Counted from the stretch's first letter, positions 44,840 to 53,944 are shown. The stretch: 64,000 nucleotides of DNA from JALZKA01 sp963725035 (GCA_963725035.1 CAVRWX010000010.1:124001-188000), one strand, 5' to 3'. Numbers and translations are program-made. The notes: a model not told the origin generated them from the letters alone.

Positions 44840-45567
44840 AGACGCAGCGAGACTTCGCCGGCGCCCAGCGCGAGCCGTTCGCCCGCGTCGGTGACCACGA
44901 CGAGGTTCCCGCGCTCGTCGATGCCATCGGCAACGCCCTCCCCTTGGGTGCCAGAACCACCAGCCCCCTCCCAGGCAATCTCGCGGCCACGCAGCGCATC
45001 CCGCGCCTCGAACGCGGCCACGACCTCCTCAGGCCCCGCGGCAGTCCACTTCCCGAGGGCAACCCGCAGCGCCACCAAAGCGTCGTCCACCCCAACCGCG
45101 TGCCCAAGCGACGTCGCGGGCCAGCGCAGGTCCTCCGGAAACTCCTCATCCGAGATCGAAAGGTTCAAGCCCGACGCCGATCACCGCCCAGTCCGGCGGC
45201 CTCGCCTCGATCAGGACGCCCGCGAGCTTCCGCTCGCCAAGCCAGACGTCGTTCGGCCACTTGACCTGGCACTCGACCGGTGCGAGGGCCTCGGCCGCAT
45301 CGCACACCGCGAGCGGCACCGCCAGCGGGAGCAGCGAGTGATGCGCCTCGAGCGGCCGCAGGATCGCCGAGCAGAGAAGCGCCGACCCCGCGGGCGCCGA
45401 CCACGTGCGGCCGGTCCGCCCTCGCCCGGCAGTCTGCTCGTCTGCGGTGACGACCGTCCCCGATGGCGCCCCCGCGACCGCGAGCTCCGCGCGCGATCGT
45501 TCGTCGAGTCCGTCACCCGGTGATGGACGGTCGGGCCGTCGAAGCTCACGACGGCGAACGATGGCAC
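44836..45567 (-). CDS. birA: Biotin-protein ligase BirA, frameshifted
   Basis: A biotin-[acetyl-CoA carboxylase] ligase that would biotinylate the carboxylase at 5.4 kb. The GTG at 45567 starts PSFAVVSFDGPTVHHRVTDSTND. After a frame change in a CG run near 45515 the family core continues: TADEQTAGRGRTGRTW, VKWPNDVWL and GERKLAGVLIEA. A further extra base near 45170 leads to GLNLSISDEEFPEDLR and a C-terminal SH3-like domain ending at 44836. No DNA-binding domain is present. Two corrections restore an essential enzyme, so a sequence error is likely. Confidence 0.85.
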
Positions 45568-45572
45568 GCGCG

Positions 45573-45677
45573 TCAGCCGCTGCGCCCGGAGAACGCGCGT
45601 GCCCGCTCGACTGCTTGGCCGCGTCGCGGCACGATCACCCCGCCGAACTCCAGCAGGTGTCGGCGCGCCTTGCTCAC
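45573..45677 (-). CDS. Possible 34-residue coupled open reading frame
   Basis: A GTG overlapping the RTX-protein stop (GTGA) opens a 34-codon frame ending 6 bases before birA. Third positions are strongly G/C, as in true genes here, and the product is basic (start VSKARRHLLEFGGVIV). I recognise no family. It may be a small peptide, a displaced part of a neighbour, or chance. Confidence 0.3.
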   Translation of the reverse strand: MSKARRHLLEFGGVIVPRRGQAVERARAFSGRSG

Positions 45678-46501
45678 GAGATATCCACCTTCTCGCAGTC
45701 GCCCGCGATCTTGTCGGAGCTGTCGGCAAAGACTTTGTCGTTGCCGGCGCCGCATTTCACCTTGTCCTTGCCGCCCTTGGCGACCTCGATGATGTCCTTG
45801 CCGTCGCCGCCCTTCACCTTGTCCTCGCCGCCTTCGCCGTAGAGGACGTCGCGCGTGGCGCCGCCGGTGATCTTGTCGGCGCCGCCGCCGCCCTCGATCG
45901 TCATGAAGATCTCGATGGGTCCGAGGAATCCCGGGCCGCCCTTGCCGCTCAGCTTGTCCTTGCCGCCCTCGCCCCGCAAGAGGATCGTCTGCGTGCTGCC
46001 GAGGAAGGCGTCGCCGTCGGAGTCGTTGTTCATCATCACCGCAGGGCCGAGGATCGACTCGCCGAACTTGAAGCGGTCGACATTGTTCCCGCCGCCAAGG
46101 CCGAAGAACCCGTCCGGCCACTCCACGTCGATCTCGATCTCCGATAGCTCCGGCGACTCGTTCTCGGTGCCCGGCGACATGCCGCCCTTCTTGAGGTCGA
46201 AGTAGACGGCCGGCGCCACTGCTGCGGGGCCTTCCAGCTCGATGGTGTCGGTGTTGTTGATCGTCGGCTCCGTCAGTCCGGGGCACGGAACCTCGCCGCC
46301 CATCACGTCGTTGGTGACTTCGATGTCGGTCCCGTCGCGTCGGATCGCGACGACCTCCTCGAAGCCGGACAGCGTCACCGTAAGTGCGTCAGACACTGAG
46401 TCGTACGAGCAGCTGTATGCGGCCGAAGCGCCGCTTGCCATCGCCAGCGACCCCCCGATTGCCACGACCCCTGCCACCCAAGCCCTCTTAAGCACCTGCA
46501 T
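45674..46501 (-). CDS. Secreted RTX/hemolysin-type calcium-binding repeat protein
   Basis: A 275-residue protein with a signal peptide (GVVAIGGSLAMASGASA). An N-terminal beta domain with two cysteines is followed by a C-terminal series of glycine-rich nonapeptide-like repeats (GEGGKDKLSGKGG, GGGADKITGGATRDVL, GEGGEDKVKGGDGKD, CGAGNDKV). These fold as a calcium-stabilised beta-roll. Export by the Sec route is expected, since no type I C-terminal signal or ABC exporter is nearby. It is similar in plan to the RTX protein at 55.8 kb. Confidence 0.8.
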   Translation of the reverse strand: MQVLKRAWVAGVVAIGGSLAMASGASAAYSCSYDSVSDALTVTLSGFEEVVAIRRDGTDIEVTNDVMGGEVPCPGLTEPTINNTDTIELEGPAAVAPAVYFDLKKGGMSPGTENESPELSEIEIDVEWPDGFFGLGGGNNVDRFKFGESILGPAVMMNNDSDGDAFLGSTQTILLRGEGGKDKLSGKGGPGFLGPIEIFMTIEGGGGADKITGGATRDVLYGEGGEDKVKGGDGKDIIEVAKGGKDKVKCGAGNDKVFADSSDKIAGDCEKVDIS

Positions 46502-48005
46502 CCTCCACCAACGCGTCGATCAGCCCCGCCGGATCGTGCCGGCCTGCCTCGATCGTAACTGTGATTCCGGCATCACGCGCGGTCTCTGAGGTCACCGGTC
46601 CGATCGAAACGATCCGCGCTCCCTCAGGAACTCGGCCACCAGTCACCTCCAGGAAGTTCTTGACGGTCGAGGACGAAGTGAACGTGACGTAGTCCGCCTC
46701 CATCGCGCGCTCGATCTCCTCCACCGAAGGCGTCTCGCGCACCGTCTCGTACAGCGCCACGACGTCGACCTCCGCGCCCCGTTCTCGCAGGGCATCGGGC
46801 AGGACGTCCCGCGCCTCGGCGGCGCGCGCAACCAGCACCGGCTTGCCCTCGACGGGCACATCGCCGAGAGCCTCGACGAGCGCCTCGGCGATAGAGCGCT
46901 CGGGCACCACGTCCGCGATTACGCCCCGTTCGCGGAGGGCCCGCGCGGTTCCTGGCCCGATCGCCGCCACCTGCGCCTGCGAAAGCGCCCGTGCATCGAG
47001 GCCCGCGTCCTCCATCGCCTCGAACAGGAGGCGGGCGCCGTTCGGGCTCGTCACGCATACGAGCGCGTAGGTGTGAAGCGACGCGATCGCCGCGCGCACC
47101 TCGTCCGTCTCGATCCGGGGCACGATCCGGATCGCGGGCAGCTCGACCACCTCCGCGCCGAGCGCTTCGAGCGTTCGCGCCATGTCGCTCGCCTGAGCCC
47201 GCGCGCGCGTCACGACCACCCGCTTGCCATGTAGCGGCCGGTGCTCGAGCCACGCGATGCCCTCACGGCGTGCGGCGACCGGGCCGAAGACGAGGATGGA
47301 CGGCGGCCGGAGGCCCTGGCGCTCGACCTCGGCGGCGAGCGTCTCGAGAGTCGCCACCGCGGCCTTCTGCCCGGGCAGCGTTCCGCGTTCGATCGCAGCC
47401 GCCGGCTCGGCCGGATCGCGCCCCGCCTCGATCAGGCGGCGGGCGATGTCGGGCAAGTTCTTGACGCCCATGTAGAGGACGAGCGTCCCAGGGAAGTGCG
47501 CGAGCGCCTCCCAGTCGAGCGCCGTTTCAGGCTTCTCCGGGTCCTCGTGGCCGGTGACGAACGCGACCGCCGAGGCGTCGTCACGGTGTGTGACGGGAAT
47601 GCCCGCATACGCGGCAGCGGCGACACCCGCGGTGACGCCGGGCACCACCTCGAAGTCCACGCCGGCTGCCCGACAAGCTTCGGCCTCCTCGCCGCCGCGG
47701 CCGAACACGAACGGGTCGCCGCCCTTGAGCCGCACTACGCTGAGCCCCCGTTGCGCCCGCGTGACGAGCGCCTCATTGATGCCGTCCTGGGTCATCGCGA
47801 CATCGCCCGGCTCCTTGCCGACGTACAGAAGCTCCGCGTCCTCGCGCGCGCCGACGAGAGCGCCGCTCGGGATCAGCCGGTCGTAGAGGATCGCGTCGGC
47901 GGCGGCGATGAGCTCGAGCGCCCGAGCGGTCATCAGGCCCGGATCGCCGGGCCCGGCGCCTACGAGATACACCACACCTCGCCGAGAGGTGCGATCCGCG
48001 GTCAC
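46488..48005 (-). CDS. Fused uroporphyrinogen-III C-methyltransferase / uroporphyrinogen-III synthase
   Basis: A 505-residue bifunctional CobA-HemD protein. The N-terminal SUMT domain (1-245) makes precorrin-2, with VYLVGAGPGDPGLMT, YDRLIP, RLKGGDPFVFGRGGEE and PVTHRD. The C-terminal HemD domain (about 258-500) cyclises hydroxymethylbilane (KRVVVTRARAQASDMA, VTSPNGARLLFEA, VTFTSSSTVKNFLE). The fusion is common in Actinobacteria and Firmicutes. It starts within hemC's last codons (4-base overlap) and is the last enzyme gene of the heme operon. It overlaps the RTX gene start by 14 bases. Confidence 0.93.
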   Translation of the reverse strand: MTADRTSRRGVVYLVGAGPGDPGLMTARALELIAAADAILYDRLIPSGALVGAREDAELLYVGKEPGDVAMTQDGINEALVTRAQRGLSVVRLKGGDPFVFGRGGEEAEACRAAGVDFEVVPGVTAGVAAAAYAGIPVTHRDDASAVAFVTGHEDPEKPETALDWEALAHFPGTLVLYMGVKNLPDIARRLIEAGRDPAEPAAAIERGTLPGQKAAVATLETLAAEVERQGLRPPSILVFGPVAARREGIAWLEHRPLHGKRVVVTRARAQASDMARTLEALGAEVVELPAIRIVPRIETDEVRAAIASLHTYALVCVTSPNGARLLFEAMEDAGLDARALSQAQVAAIGPGTARALRERGVIADVVPERSIAEALVEALGDVPVEGKPVLVARAAEARDVLPDALRERGAEVDVVALYETVRETPSVEEIERAMEADYVTFTSSSTVKNFLEVTGGRVPEGARIVSIGPVTSETARDAGITVTIEAGRHDPAGLIDALVEDAGA

Positions 48006-48874
48006 GCCGGCTCCTTCGCCCGCTCGAGGATCTCGCCTGCGCCGGCGGCGAGCATGCGCTCCGCGAGCGCAGCGCCAAGCGCGGCGGGTTGCTCGGGATC
48101 TCCTCGCACCGCATCACGCACCCATTCCGAACCGTCGGGCAAACCGGCGTAGCCCGCGACCGCCAGGGTCCCGTCCATGTGGCGGGCGCAGATGCCGAGC
48201 GGCGTCTCGCATGACGCATCCAGCATCTGCGTGGCGGCACGCTCGGCGGTGAACTCGACGAGCGCATCGTGGTCGGAGATGCCCGCCGCGGTGGCCGCGG
48301 TCTCGGAATCGCCCGAGCGAGCCTGAAGCGCCAGTGCGCCCTGACCCGGGGCCGGGACCATCTGGTCGGCTCCGAAGCGAAAGGCGATCTCGTCTGCTCG
48401 GCCAAGCCGCACGAGGCCGGCGGCGGCGAGAACGATCCCATCCATCTCGCCGTCCGCAAGCTTGCGAAGGCGCGTATCCACGTTGCCGCGGACCTCCACC
48501 ACCTCGAGGTCGGGGCGAAGCGCCAGAAGCTGCGAGCGGCGCCTGAGGCTGGCCGTGCCCACGCGAGCACCGTCAGGCAGGTCATCGAGCGCACCCGCCT
48601 CGCCGACGAAGACGTCGGCAGGGTCCTCGCGCTCCGGCACCCCGACCAGCGCGAGGTCGTCGGGCATGTCGCCCGGGAGGTCCTTCGCCGAATGGACCCC
48701 CAGATCGGCGCGCTCCTCGCGAAGCGCCTCCTCCACCGTCCGTACGAAACGCGCCTTGTCGCCGACCTCGCCGTCCACGTTCGCGACGCGAACGAGCTCG
48801 GCGCCCCCCAGTGCCTTCGCGACTGTTTCGGCCTGCGCCAGCGCAAGGGCGCTCGACCTGGTCGCGATCCTCAT
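48002..48874 (-). CDS. hemC: Porphobilinogen deaminase
   Basis: A 290-residue HemC that polymerises four porphobilinogens into hydroxymethylbilane. I chose the ATG at 48874 (RIATRSSALALAQAE). Catalytic Asp65 is in HSAKDLP. The cofactor-anchoring Cys222 is in the SCETPLG motif. GTASLRRRSQL and RGNVDTRLRKL are conserved. It lies 16 bases after hemA and overlaps cobA/hemD by 4 bases. Confidence 0.95.
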   Translation of the reverse strand: MRIATRSSALALAQAETVAKALGGAELVRVANVDGEVGDKARFVRTVEEALREERADLGVHSAKDLPGDMPDDLALVGVPEREDPADVFVGEAGALDDLPDGARVGTASLRRRSQLLALRPDLEVVEVRGNVDTRLRKLADGEMDGIVLAAAGLVRLGRADEIAFRFGADQMVPAPGQGALALQARSGDSETAATAAGISDHDALVEFTAERAATQMLDASCETPLGICARHMDGTLAVAGYAGLPDGSEWVRDAVRGDPEQPAALGAALAERMLAAGAGEILERAKEPA

Positions 48875-48890
48875 CGTTAGACCATCTCCC

Positions 48891-50225
48891 TTACCTGCGG
48901 GCGCGGCGGTGCTCGTCGAGCTCCGTGACCTCCGCATCCGTGCCCTCCAGGGCTTCCGAGCCGGGGTCGAGGCCGAAGAGCTCGCGAAGCGCGTGAACGT
49001 GGCCCGAGACTCCCTCGGCCGCCGAGCGCTTGAGCCGAAGCGTCGGCTCGTGAAGGATGCGCCGGGCGATCGCGTTCGCCATCGCGTCCAGCCGCTCGCG
49101 GTCCGCTTCGGACAGGCTCTCCCAGCGGCTCTCGTTCTCGGCAAGGGTGCGAGCGACGATCTCGTCCGCGAGCCCGCGCAGCGCCGTGATGGTGGGAGTC
49201 ACCTCCTGTGCGGTCAGCCACTCCTCGAAGCCCGCAAGCTCCGAGCGCAGGATCTTCTCGGCCTTGACCGCCTCGCCCTCGCGCGAGCTGGTGTTCCTCT
49301 CGACCAAGGCTTGGAGGTCGTCCATGTCATAGACCGTCACGCCGGTCAGCTCGCGGCACGTCGCCATGATGTCGCGCGGCACCGCGAGGTCGATGAGGAG
49401 GAGCGGCCGGCCGTCGCGCTCGGCCATCACCTCGGAGAGCGCGTCGCGCTCGATCACGTTGTGCGGCGAAGACGTGGAGGAGACGACGATGTCGGCCTGG
49501 GCCAGAAGGGACGGCAGCTCCTCGAAGCGCACGGCTCTGCCGCCGAAGCGCTGGGCGATGCCGATCGCGCGGTCGTAATGGCGGTTGGCGATGAAGACGG
49601 CATCGACTCCCCGCGAGGCCAGCGCACGGGCGGTCAGCTCGGCCGTCTCGCCGGCCCCGACCACCAGCACGGTGCGGTCCTCGAGGTCGCCGAGCGTTCG
49701 CCGCGCGAGCTCGACCGCGACCTGCGGGACCGACAGCGCCCGTTCCGAGAGAGCCGTCTCGGTCCGCGCCCGCTTGCCGGCGGCGAGCGCTCCACGGAAG
49801 AGGCGGTTAAGCACCGGACCCGTCGCGTCCTCGACCAGCGCGAGCTCATACGCGCGCTTGACCTGGCCCTGGATCTCCGCCTCGCCGACGATCATCGACT
49901 CGAGCCCTGCGGTGACCCGGAAGAGGTGGTCGGCAGCGCTGGGCCCGCGCATCGAATACAGGTGGGAGACCAGCTCGGTGGGCCGGATGTCGGCCTCGCG
50001 CGAGAGCACGCCGAGCGCTTGCGACTCCGCGTTCACCGCGTCCGAGGCGAACATGTAGAGCTCGGTGCGGTTGCAGGTCGAGATCGCCGCCGCCTCGGAG
50101 ATCTGGCCGGAGGTCACGAGCTCGCCGAGCACTCCGACGGCGCGCCCCTCGGTCAGCGCCAGCCGCTCGCGGAGCTCCAGCGGAGCGGTCTTGTGCGAGA
50201 CGCCAAGTACCAGGACCTCGGCCAT
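48891..50225 (-). CDS. hemA: Glutamyl-tRNA reductase
   Basis: A 444-residue HemA, the first step of C5-pathway tetrapyrrole synthesis (Glu-tRNA to glutamate-1-semialdehyde, NADPH). It has the N-terminal LGVSHKTAPLELRE, catalytic Cys51 in STCNRTE, NADPH-binding VVGAGETAELTA and the dimerisation helix at the C-terminus. Its start overlaps the ccmD stop by one base (TAATG), so cytochrome c maturation and heme synthesis are translationally linked. hemL and hemB are not in the window. Confidence 0.95.
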   Translation of the reverse strand: MAEVLVLGVSHKTAPLELRERLALTEGRAVGVLGELVTSGQISEAAAISTCNRTELYMFASDAVNAESQALGVLSREADIRPTELVSHLYSMRGPSAADHLFRVTAGLESMIVGEAEIQGQVKRAYELALVEDATGPVLNRLFRGALAAGKRARTETALSERALSVPQVAVELARRTLGDLEDRTVLVVGAGETAELTARALASRGVDAVFIANRHYDRAIGIAQRFGGRAVRFEELPSLLAQADIVVSSTSSPHNVIERDALSEVMAERDGRPLLLIDLAVPRDIMATCRELTGVTVYDMDDLQALVERNTSSREGEAVKAEKILRSELAGFEEWLTAQEVTPTITALRGLADEIVARTLAENESRWESLSEADRERLDAMANAIARRILHEPTLRLKRSAAEGVSGHVHALRELFGLDPGSEALEGTDAEVTELDEHRRARR

Positions 50226-50395
50226 TAGGAGGTCTCCTTGCGGCTCTCGGCGAGATCGGCCAGCTCGGTCAGGTCGCGGCGCATGCGCTCGAGCTTGGCG
50301 GCCATGATCGCGACGTAGATCAGGAGCAGCACGAGGAAGACGAGGTACGCGCCGGCGACGTACTTGCCCGCCTCGTCGATCGGCAGTGCGGGCAT
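50225..50395 (-). CDS. ccmD: CcmD-like heme exporter subunit (56 aa)
   Basis: A 56-residue protein between ccmC and hemA. An N-terminal extracytoplasmic segment (PALPIDEAGKYVAGAY) is followed by one membrane helix (LVFLVLLLIYVAIMAA) and a charged cytoplasmic tail (KLERMRRDLTELADLAESR). Size, topology, an Arg/Glu-rich tail and position match CcmD, which releases heme-loaded CcmE from CcmABC. It overlaps ccmC and hemA by one base each (TGATG and TAATG). Confidence 0.8.
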   Translation of the reverse strand: MPALPIDEAGKYVAGAYLVFLVLLLIYVAIMAAKLERMRRDLTELADLAESRKETS

Positions 50396-51138
50396 CAGCC
50401 GGGCGCCTCCCTTGCGGGCACGGACGGAGCGATGCGCGACGCCGGCGCCACCGGCGCCTCGGAATCGAGTGCGCGGCGAAGGCGCGAGACCTGCGCCGAG
50501 GTCATCTTGGCCGCGAGCTCGAAGCGGCTCAGCGTGATGAAGAGAAGTCCCATCCCGGCGATCGAGACCAGGAAGGTCAGAAGCATTTCCGGCGGCAGGC
50601 CGCCGTCAGCCGTGGCGAACACCCGCGGGTGGACCAGCGACTCGGCCAGACGCACCGCCATGAAGTTGAGCGGCACGAACGCGCCCGCGGTGATCGCGAA
50701 GACGGACGCGTATCGCGCCTGACGCTCGCGGTCGGCGATCGAGTACCGGAGCGGGTAGTAGGTCGCATAGAGGAGATAGACGATCAGGAACGAGACGAGC
50801 GTCGGCTCCTCCCACACCCACCACTTGCCCCACGCGGCGCGGGCCCAGATCGCGCCAGTGAGCAGCGCCGCGGTGCCGAAGATCACTCCCATGTGAATCG
50901 AGACGTAGGAGCGCACGTCGTGGATCGGGTCGCCGGTGCGCAGATGGCGGATCGAGTGGAACGCCGCGACCACGAAGCCGATCAGCGCGCAGATGGCGAT
51001 CGGGACGTGGACGTAGAAGATCTTCTGGATGAAGCCCTGGTCCGCGTCGTTGGGCGCGTAGAAGAAGACGAGCGTGAACGCGAGGCCGAGAACGGCCACG
51101 GTTGCGATAGCCATGGCTCTGAGGCTGGGCATCGACAT
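50395..51138 (-). CDS. ccmC: Heme exporter/cytochrome c assembly protein CcmC
   Basis: A 247-residue HemeHandling protein with six membrane helices and the tryptophan-rich WWVWEEPTLVSFLIVYL loop that presents heme to CcmE. Flanking histidines are in FYVHVPIA and SYVSIHMGVIFG. The C-terminal 40 residues are a polar extension with repeated Ala and Pro. It sits 65 bases downstream of ccmB. Confidence 0.92.
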   Translation of the reverse strand: MSMPSLRAMAIATVAVLGLAFTLVFFYAPNDADQGFIQKIFYVHVPIAICALIGFVVAAFHSIRHLRTGDPIHDVRSYVSIHMGVIFGTAALLTGAIWARAAWGKWWVWEEPTLVSFLIVYLLYATYYPLRYSIADRERQARYASVFAITAGAFVPLNFMAVRLAESLVHPRVFATADGGLPPEMLLTFLVSIAGMGLLFITLSRFELAAKMTSAQVSRLRRALDSEAPVAPASRIAPSVPAREAPG

Positions 51139-51203
51139 CGGGGGTTAGATCGTAGAGCGCCGAAGACGCTCGCCTTCCTCATCGCAGGGAGCTTGCAAAG
51201 GCC

Positions 51204-51872
51204 TCAGTCCTCGATCAGGAAGTCGTAGACCGCGTAGCCGACGAGAAGGAAGACCGCGTCGTAGAGCCCCAGCGTCAGTGCCCACTTCGGCACCCCGTCG
51301 TACTCGGGGCCTCCCGCTGCCAGAAGCAGCTCGCACGCGCCGGCGGCCGCGATCATCAGCGGGATCAGGAGCGGCAGGAGGACCAGGGGCGTCAGCAGGT
51401 CCCGGGCCCTGGAGTTGGCGCCCATGGTCGAGACGACAGCCCCCGTCGCGGCGAAGCCGAGATTGACCAGGAGGAGGATCCCCGCCACAGGAAGGAGACC
51501 TGAGACGTCGTCCAGGAAGAAGCCGGCGAAAACGGGCAGGGCAATGGCCTCGAGGATCGTCAGGTAGACAAACAGCGCGAGCACCTTCGCGATGAAGAGC
51601 GAGGTGGCCTCGACCGGGGCGAGCCTGATCGCGTCGAAGCCGCCCTCGTCGCGCTCGGCTACGAACAGGCGGTTGATGGCGAGGAGCGCCGCAAACAACA
51701 CGGTCACCAGGAGGACGCCCGCGGCGAGGCTCCCCTCCAGCGATGTGCGGTCGAGGCCGAAGCGGAAGATCACGAACGTGGTGACGGCGAAGAGAGCCAT
51801 CGCCGGAAGCGACTGGAGCGTCCGCAGCTCGATCCGCAGGTCCTTCATGAGGATGGTGCGGACGGGGCTCAT
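51204..51872 (-). CDS. ccmB: Heme exporter membrane subunit CcmB
   Basis: A 222-residue ABC-transporter permease with six membrane helices. Family features include MKDLRIELRTLQSLPAM near the N-terminus and LFVAERDEGGFDAIRLAP. I chose the ATG at 51872, which overlaps the ccmA stop by 4 bases. It works with CcmA and CcmC in loading heme onto the chaperone CcmE; ccmE and ccmF are not visible in this window. Confidence 0.92.
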   Translation of the reverse strand: MSPVRTILMKDLRIELRTLQSLPAMALFAVTTFVIFRFGLDRTSLEGSLAAGVLLVTVLFAALLAINRLFVAERDEGGFDAIRLAPVEATSLFIAKVLALFVYLTILEAIALPVFAGFFLDDVSGLLPVAGILLLVNLGFAATGAVVSTMGANSRARDLLTPLVLLPLLIPLMIAAAGACELLLAAGGPEYDGVPKWALTLGLYDAVFLLVGYAVYDFLIED

Positions 51873-52576
51873 GCGGGCCGCCCCGCCGAGTAAATCGCGC
51901 GCGCATCTGAGGCCGAGAGGCCGCTGGCAGGCCCCTCGTATGCGACCGAGCCGTCGCTGTGCAGAGCGAGCGCGCGGTCCGCGTCGGCCAGCCCGCCCTC
52001 GACATCGTGCGTCACAACGACTCGCGTAGCGCCCGAGGAGCGGCCGATCAGGGGCTCGACCTTGCCGAATCCCGCGGGGTCGAGGTGCGCGCCGGGCTCG
52101 TCGAGCAAAAGGAGTCTGGGCTCGTGGAGCACGCACCTCACAACGGCCGCGCGCTGGGCCTGACCCGCCGAAAGGGTGCGCACGAGCTGGCCCGCTCGGC
52201 GCTCCAAACCGACCTGGGCGAGCAGGTCGCCGATCCGCGGGCCGGCGTCAGGCACCCGGTGAAGATCCGCGTGAAAGGTGAGCGCCTCCGCGAGGGTCAG
52301 GTCGGCGTAGAGGAGCGGGTCGTGCCCGAGATAGCCGATCTGTCCACGCGCCCTCCAGGCTCGTCTGGGGAGCTCGGCGCCGAGGACCGTGAGCTCGCCC
52401 GCCGTCGGGCGCAGCAGCGTCGCGAGCATGCGAAGCAGCGTCGATTTGCCGGCGCCGTTCGGCCCCAGCACCACCAGCGTCTCGCCATCCGCAAGCTTGA
52501 GCGAGACGTCGCGAAGCACCGGCTCGGAGCCGTAGTCGCGCCGGAGCCCACGAGCCTCAACCGCCATATCCTTCAT
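51869..52576 (-). CDS. ccmA: Heme exporter ATP-binding subunit CcmA
   Basis: An ABC ATPase of about 235 residues. Walker A is GPNGAGKST (38-46), the signature reads LSAGQAQR (a variant of LSGGQ), Walker B is LLLLDEPGAHLD and the H-loop is VVTHDVE. Starts at 52576 or 52567 are both possible. It is the first gene of the ccmABCD-hemA-hemC-cobA/hemD operon and is 43 bases from the divergent blue copper protein gene. Confidence 0.92.
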   Translation of the reverse strand: MKDMAVEARGLRRDYGSEPVLRDVSLKLADGETLVVLGPNGAGKSTLLRMLATLLRPTAGELTVLGAELPRRAWRARGQIGYLGHDPLLYADLTLAEALTFHADLHRVPDAGPRIGDLLAQVGLERRAGQLVRTLSAGQAQRAAVVRCVLHEPRLLLLDEPGAHLDPAGFGKVEPLIGRSSGATRVVVTHDVEGGLADADRALALHSDGSVAYEGPASGLSASDARAIYSAGRPA

Positions 52577-52619
52577 TCTCACAAGGCCGAGGCAAGACCG
52601 AAGCAGGAAGGCAAGGCGG

Positions 52620-53249
52620 ATGAAGCGGATCGTTCGGGCGACAGGCACGGCCGCGCTCGTCTGTGCCGCGCTATTGGCCGCTCCCGTATACGCCGGCGGC
52701 CCGGAGGAGATCGAGTTCGGGTCGGACTTCTTCGAGCCCGGGGAAGCGGGCCCGGTCGATCTGCGCCCCTTCGCCCGCGAGGGACTCTGGTTCTCGGAAG
52801 AGCCGAACGCCGACCACAACGTCGTGCAGGACCGGGGACTCTTTCGCTCGGGCCCGCCGGGTCGCGGCAAGAGGTTTCGCATCGACATCTCGGCCGGCGA
52901 TTGGCACTACTACTGCGTCGTGCACGGCTCCGTCCTCGGCGGCATGGAGGGCACGATCTCGGTCCGCCCGATCGCCGACCGCGGCGACGGCGACAGCGCA
53001 CTCGTGAGATGGGCCGGCGGCGATGGCGAGAGCGGCAACCGCTTTGAGGTCGAGTGGCGCGAGCCGGGTAAGTCGTGGCGCACCTGGAAGGACTCGACGG
53101 CCAAGCCGAAGCTGGACTTCGGCCGGGACGGCTCGCCGACCGTCGCGGAGCCGGGCGTGAAATACGAGGTCCGCGTGCGCTCGTTCGCCGCAGGCGACGA
53201 GTCGCGCCGCAGCGGCCTCTCGCCCGCCGTGAGCTTCAAGGTCAACTAG
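52620..53249 (+). CDS. Secreted blue copper (cupredoxin) protein with fibronectin-III-like domain
   Basis: A 209-residue exported protein. A signal peptide (about 1-25) is followed by a cupredoxin domain with type-1 copper ligands His66 (ADHNVV), Cys99 and His102 (YYCVVHG) and Met109. The C-terminal half (about 120-209) resembles a fibronectin type III domain (ALVRWAGGDGESGNRFEVEW, YEVRVRSFAAGDESRRSG). It may carry electrons outside the membrane; its divergence from the ccm operon fits a respiratory context, but this is inference. Confidence 0.82.
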   Translation: MKRIVRATGTAALVCAALLAAPVYAGGPEEIEFGSDFFEPGEAGPVDLRPFAREGLWFSEEPNADHNVVQDRGLFRSGPPGRGKRFRIDISAGDWHYYCVVHGSVLGGMEGTISVRPIADRGDGDSALVRWAGGDGESGNRFEVEWREPGKSWRTWKDSTAKPKLDFGRDGSPTVAEPGVKYEVRVRSFAAGDESRRSGLSPAVSFKVN

Positions 53250-53314
53250 TCAACGCGCTCTGCCCAGGGCCCGTGAACCAGGACTCCTGAGCGCCTCGCT
53301 CCCGTATTTGGAGC

Positions 53315-53944
53315 GTGGCCGCCTTGATCATCGCGCTCATGACCGCGCTGGGCCCGCCCGCGCCGCGCGCCGAGCCCGCCGAGGCTGACGGCCCGCAGCG
53401 CCCTCGCATCGAGTACCAGCAGTCGGTCGCGGTCGGCGTGCCCGAAGCCGGCTCGCTCGTACGCGGCGTGCGCTTTCCAGGCGAGGGGCGCGCGTTCTTC
53501 ACGTGGGACCCGATCCGCCACGAGCGGCCCAACCGCACCTGGCGGCGCTGGGGCACCGACGACCTCGTGCGCACGACGCTGGGAGTTGTCCGGGGCTTCG
53601 CGCGCGACCACCCGAAGGCGCCGCGGGTCGGCGTCGGCGACCTGTCGGTGCGCGGCGGCGGCGACTTCGGGCCTGAGGTCGGCGGCGGGATCGGCCACGC
53701 GACGCATCAGAACGGCCTCGACGTCGACGTCTACTACCCGCTCAGGAGCGAAGCGGAGCGGGCTCCCCTAAGCGTCGGCGAGGTGGATGTCGGCCTCGCG
53801 CAGGACCTGGTCGACCGCTTCGTCGCCGCAGGAGCGGTGACGGTCTACGTCGGCCCGAACCTGCCGCTGACAGGCCCGCCCGGAGTCGTGGTGCCCCTGG
53901 CAAACCACGACAACCACCTGCACGCACGCTTCGCGCCCGGCTGA
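53315..53944 (+). CDS. Secreted murein endopeptidase (MepA/LAS-type metallopeptidase)
   Basis: A 209-residue exported protein starting at a GTG with a short hydrophobic N-terminus. The zinc site matches penicillin-insensitive murein endopeptidases: GHATHQNGLDVDVYYP (His131 and Asp138 as HxxxxxxD ligands) and HDNHLHARF with His201-x-His203. It should cut peptide cross-links in peptidoglycan. The copy B palindrome begins about 15 bases after its stop. Confidence 0.8.
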   Translation: MAALIIALMTALGPPAPRAEPAEADGPQRPRIEYQQSVAVGVPEAGSLVRGVRFPGEGRAFFTWDPIRHERPNRTWRRWGTDDLVRTTLGVVRGFARDHPKAPRVGVGDLSVRGGGDFGPEVGGGIGHATHQNGLDVDVYYPLRSEAERAPLSVGEVDVGLAQDLVDRFVAAGAVTVYVGPNLPLTGPPGVVVPLANHDNHLHARFAPG

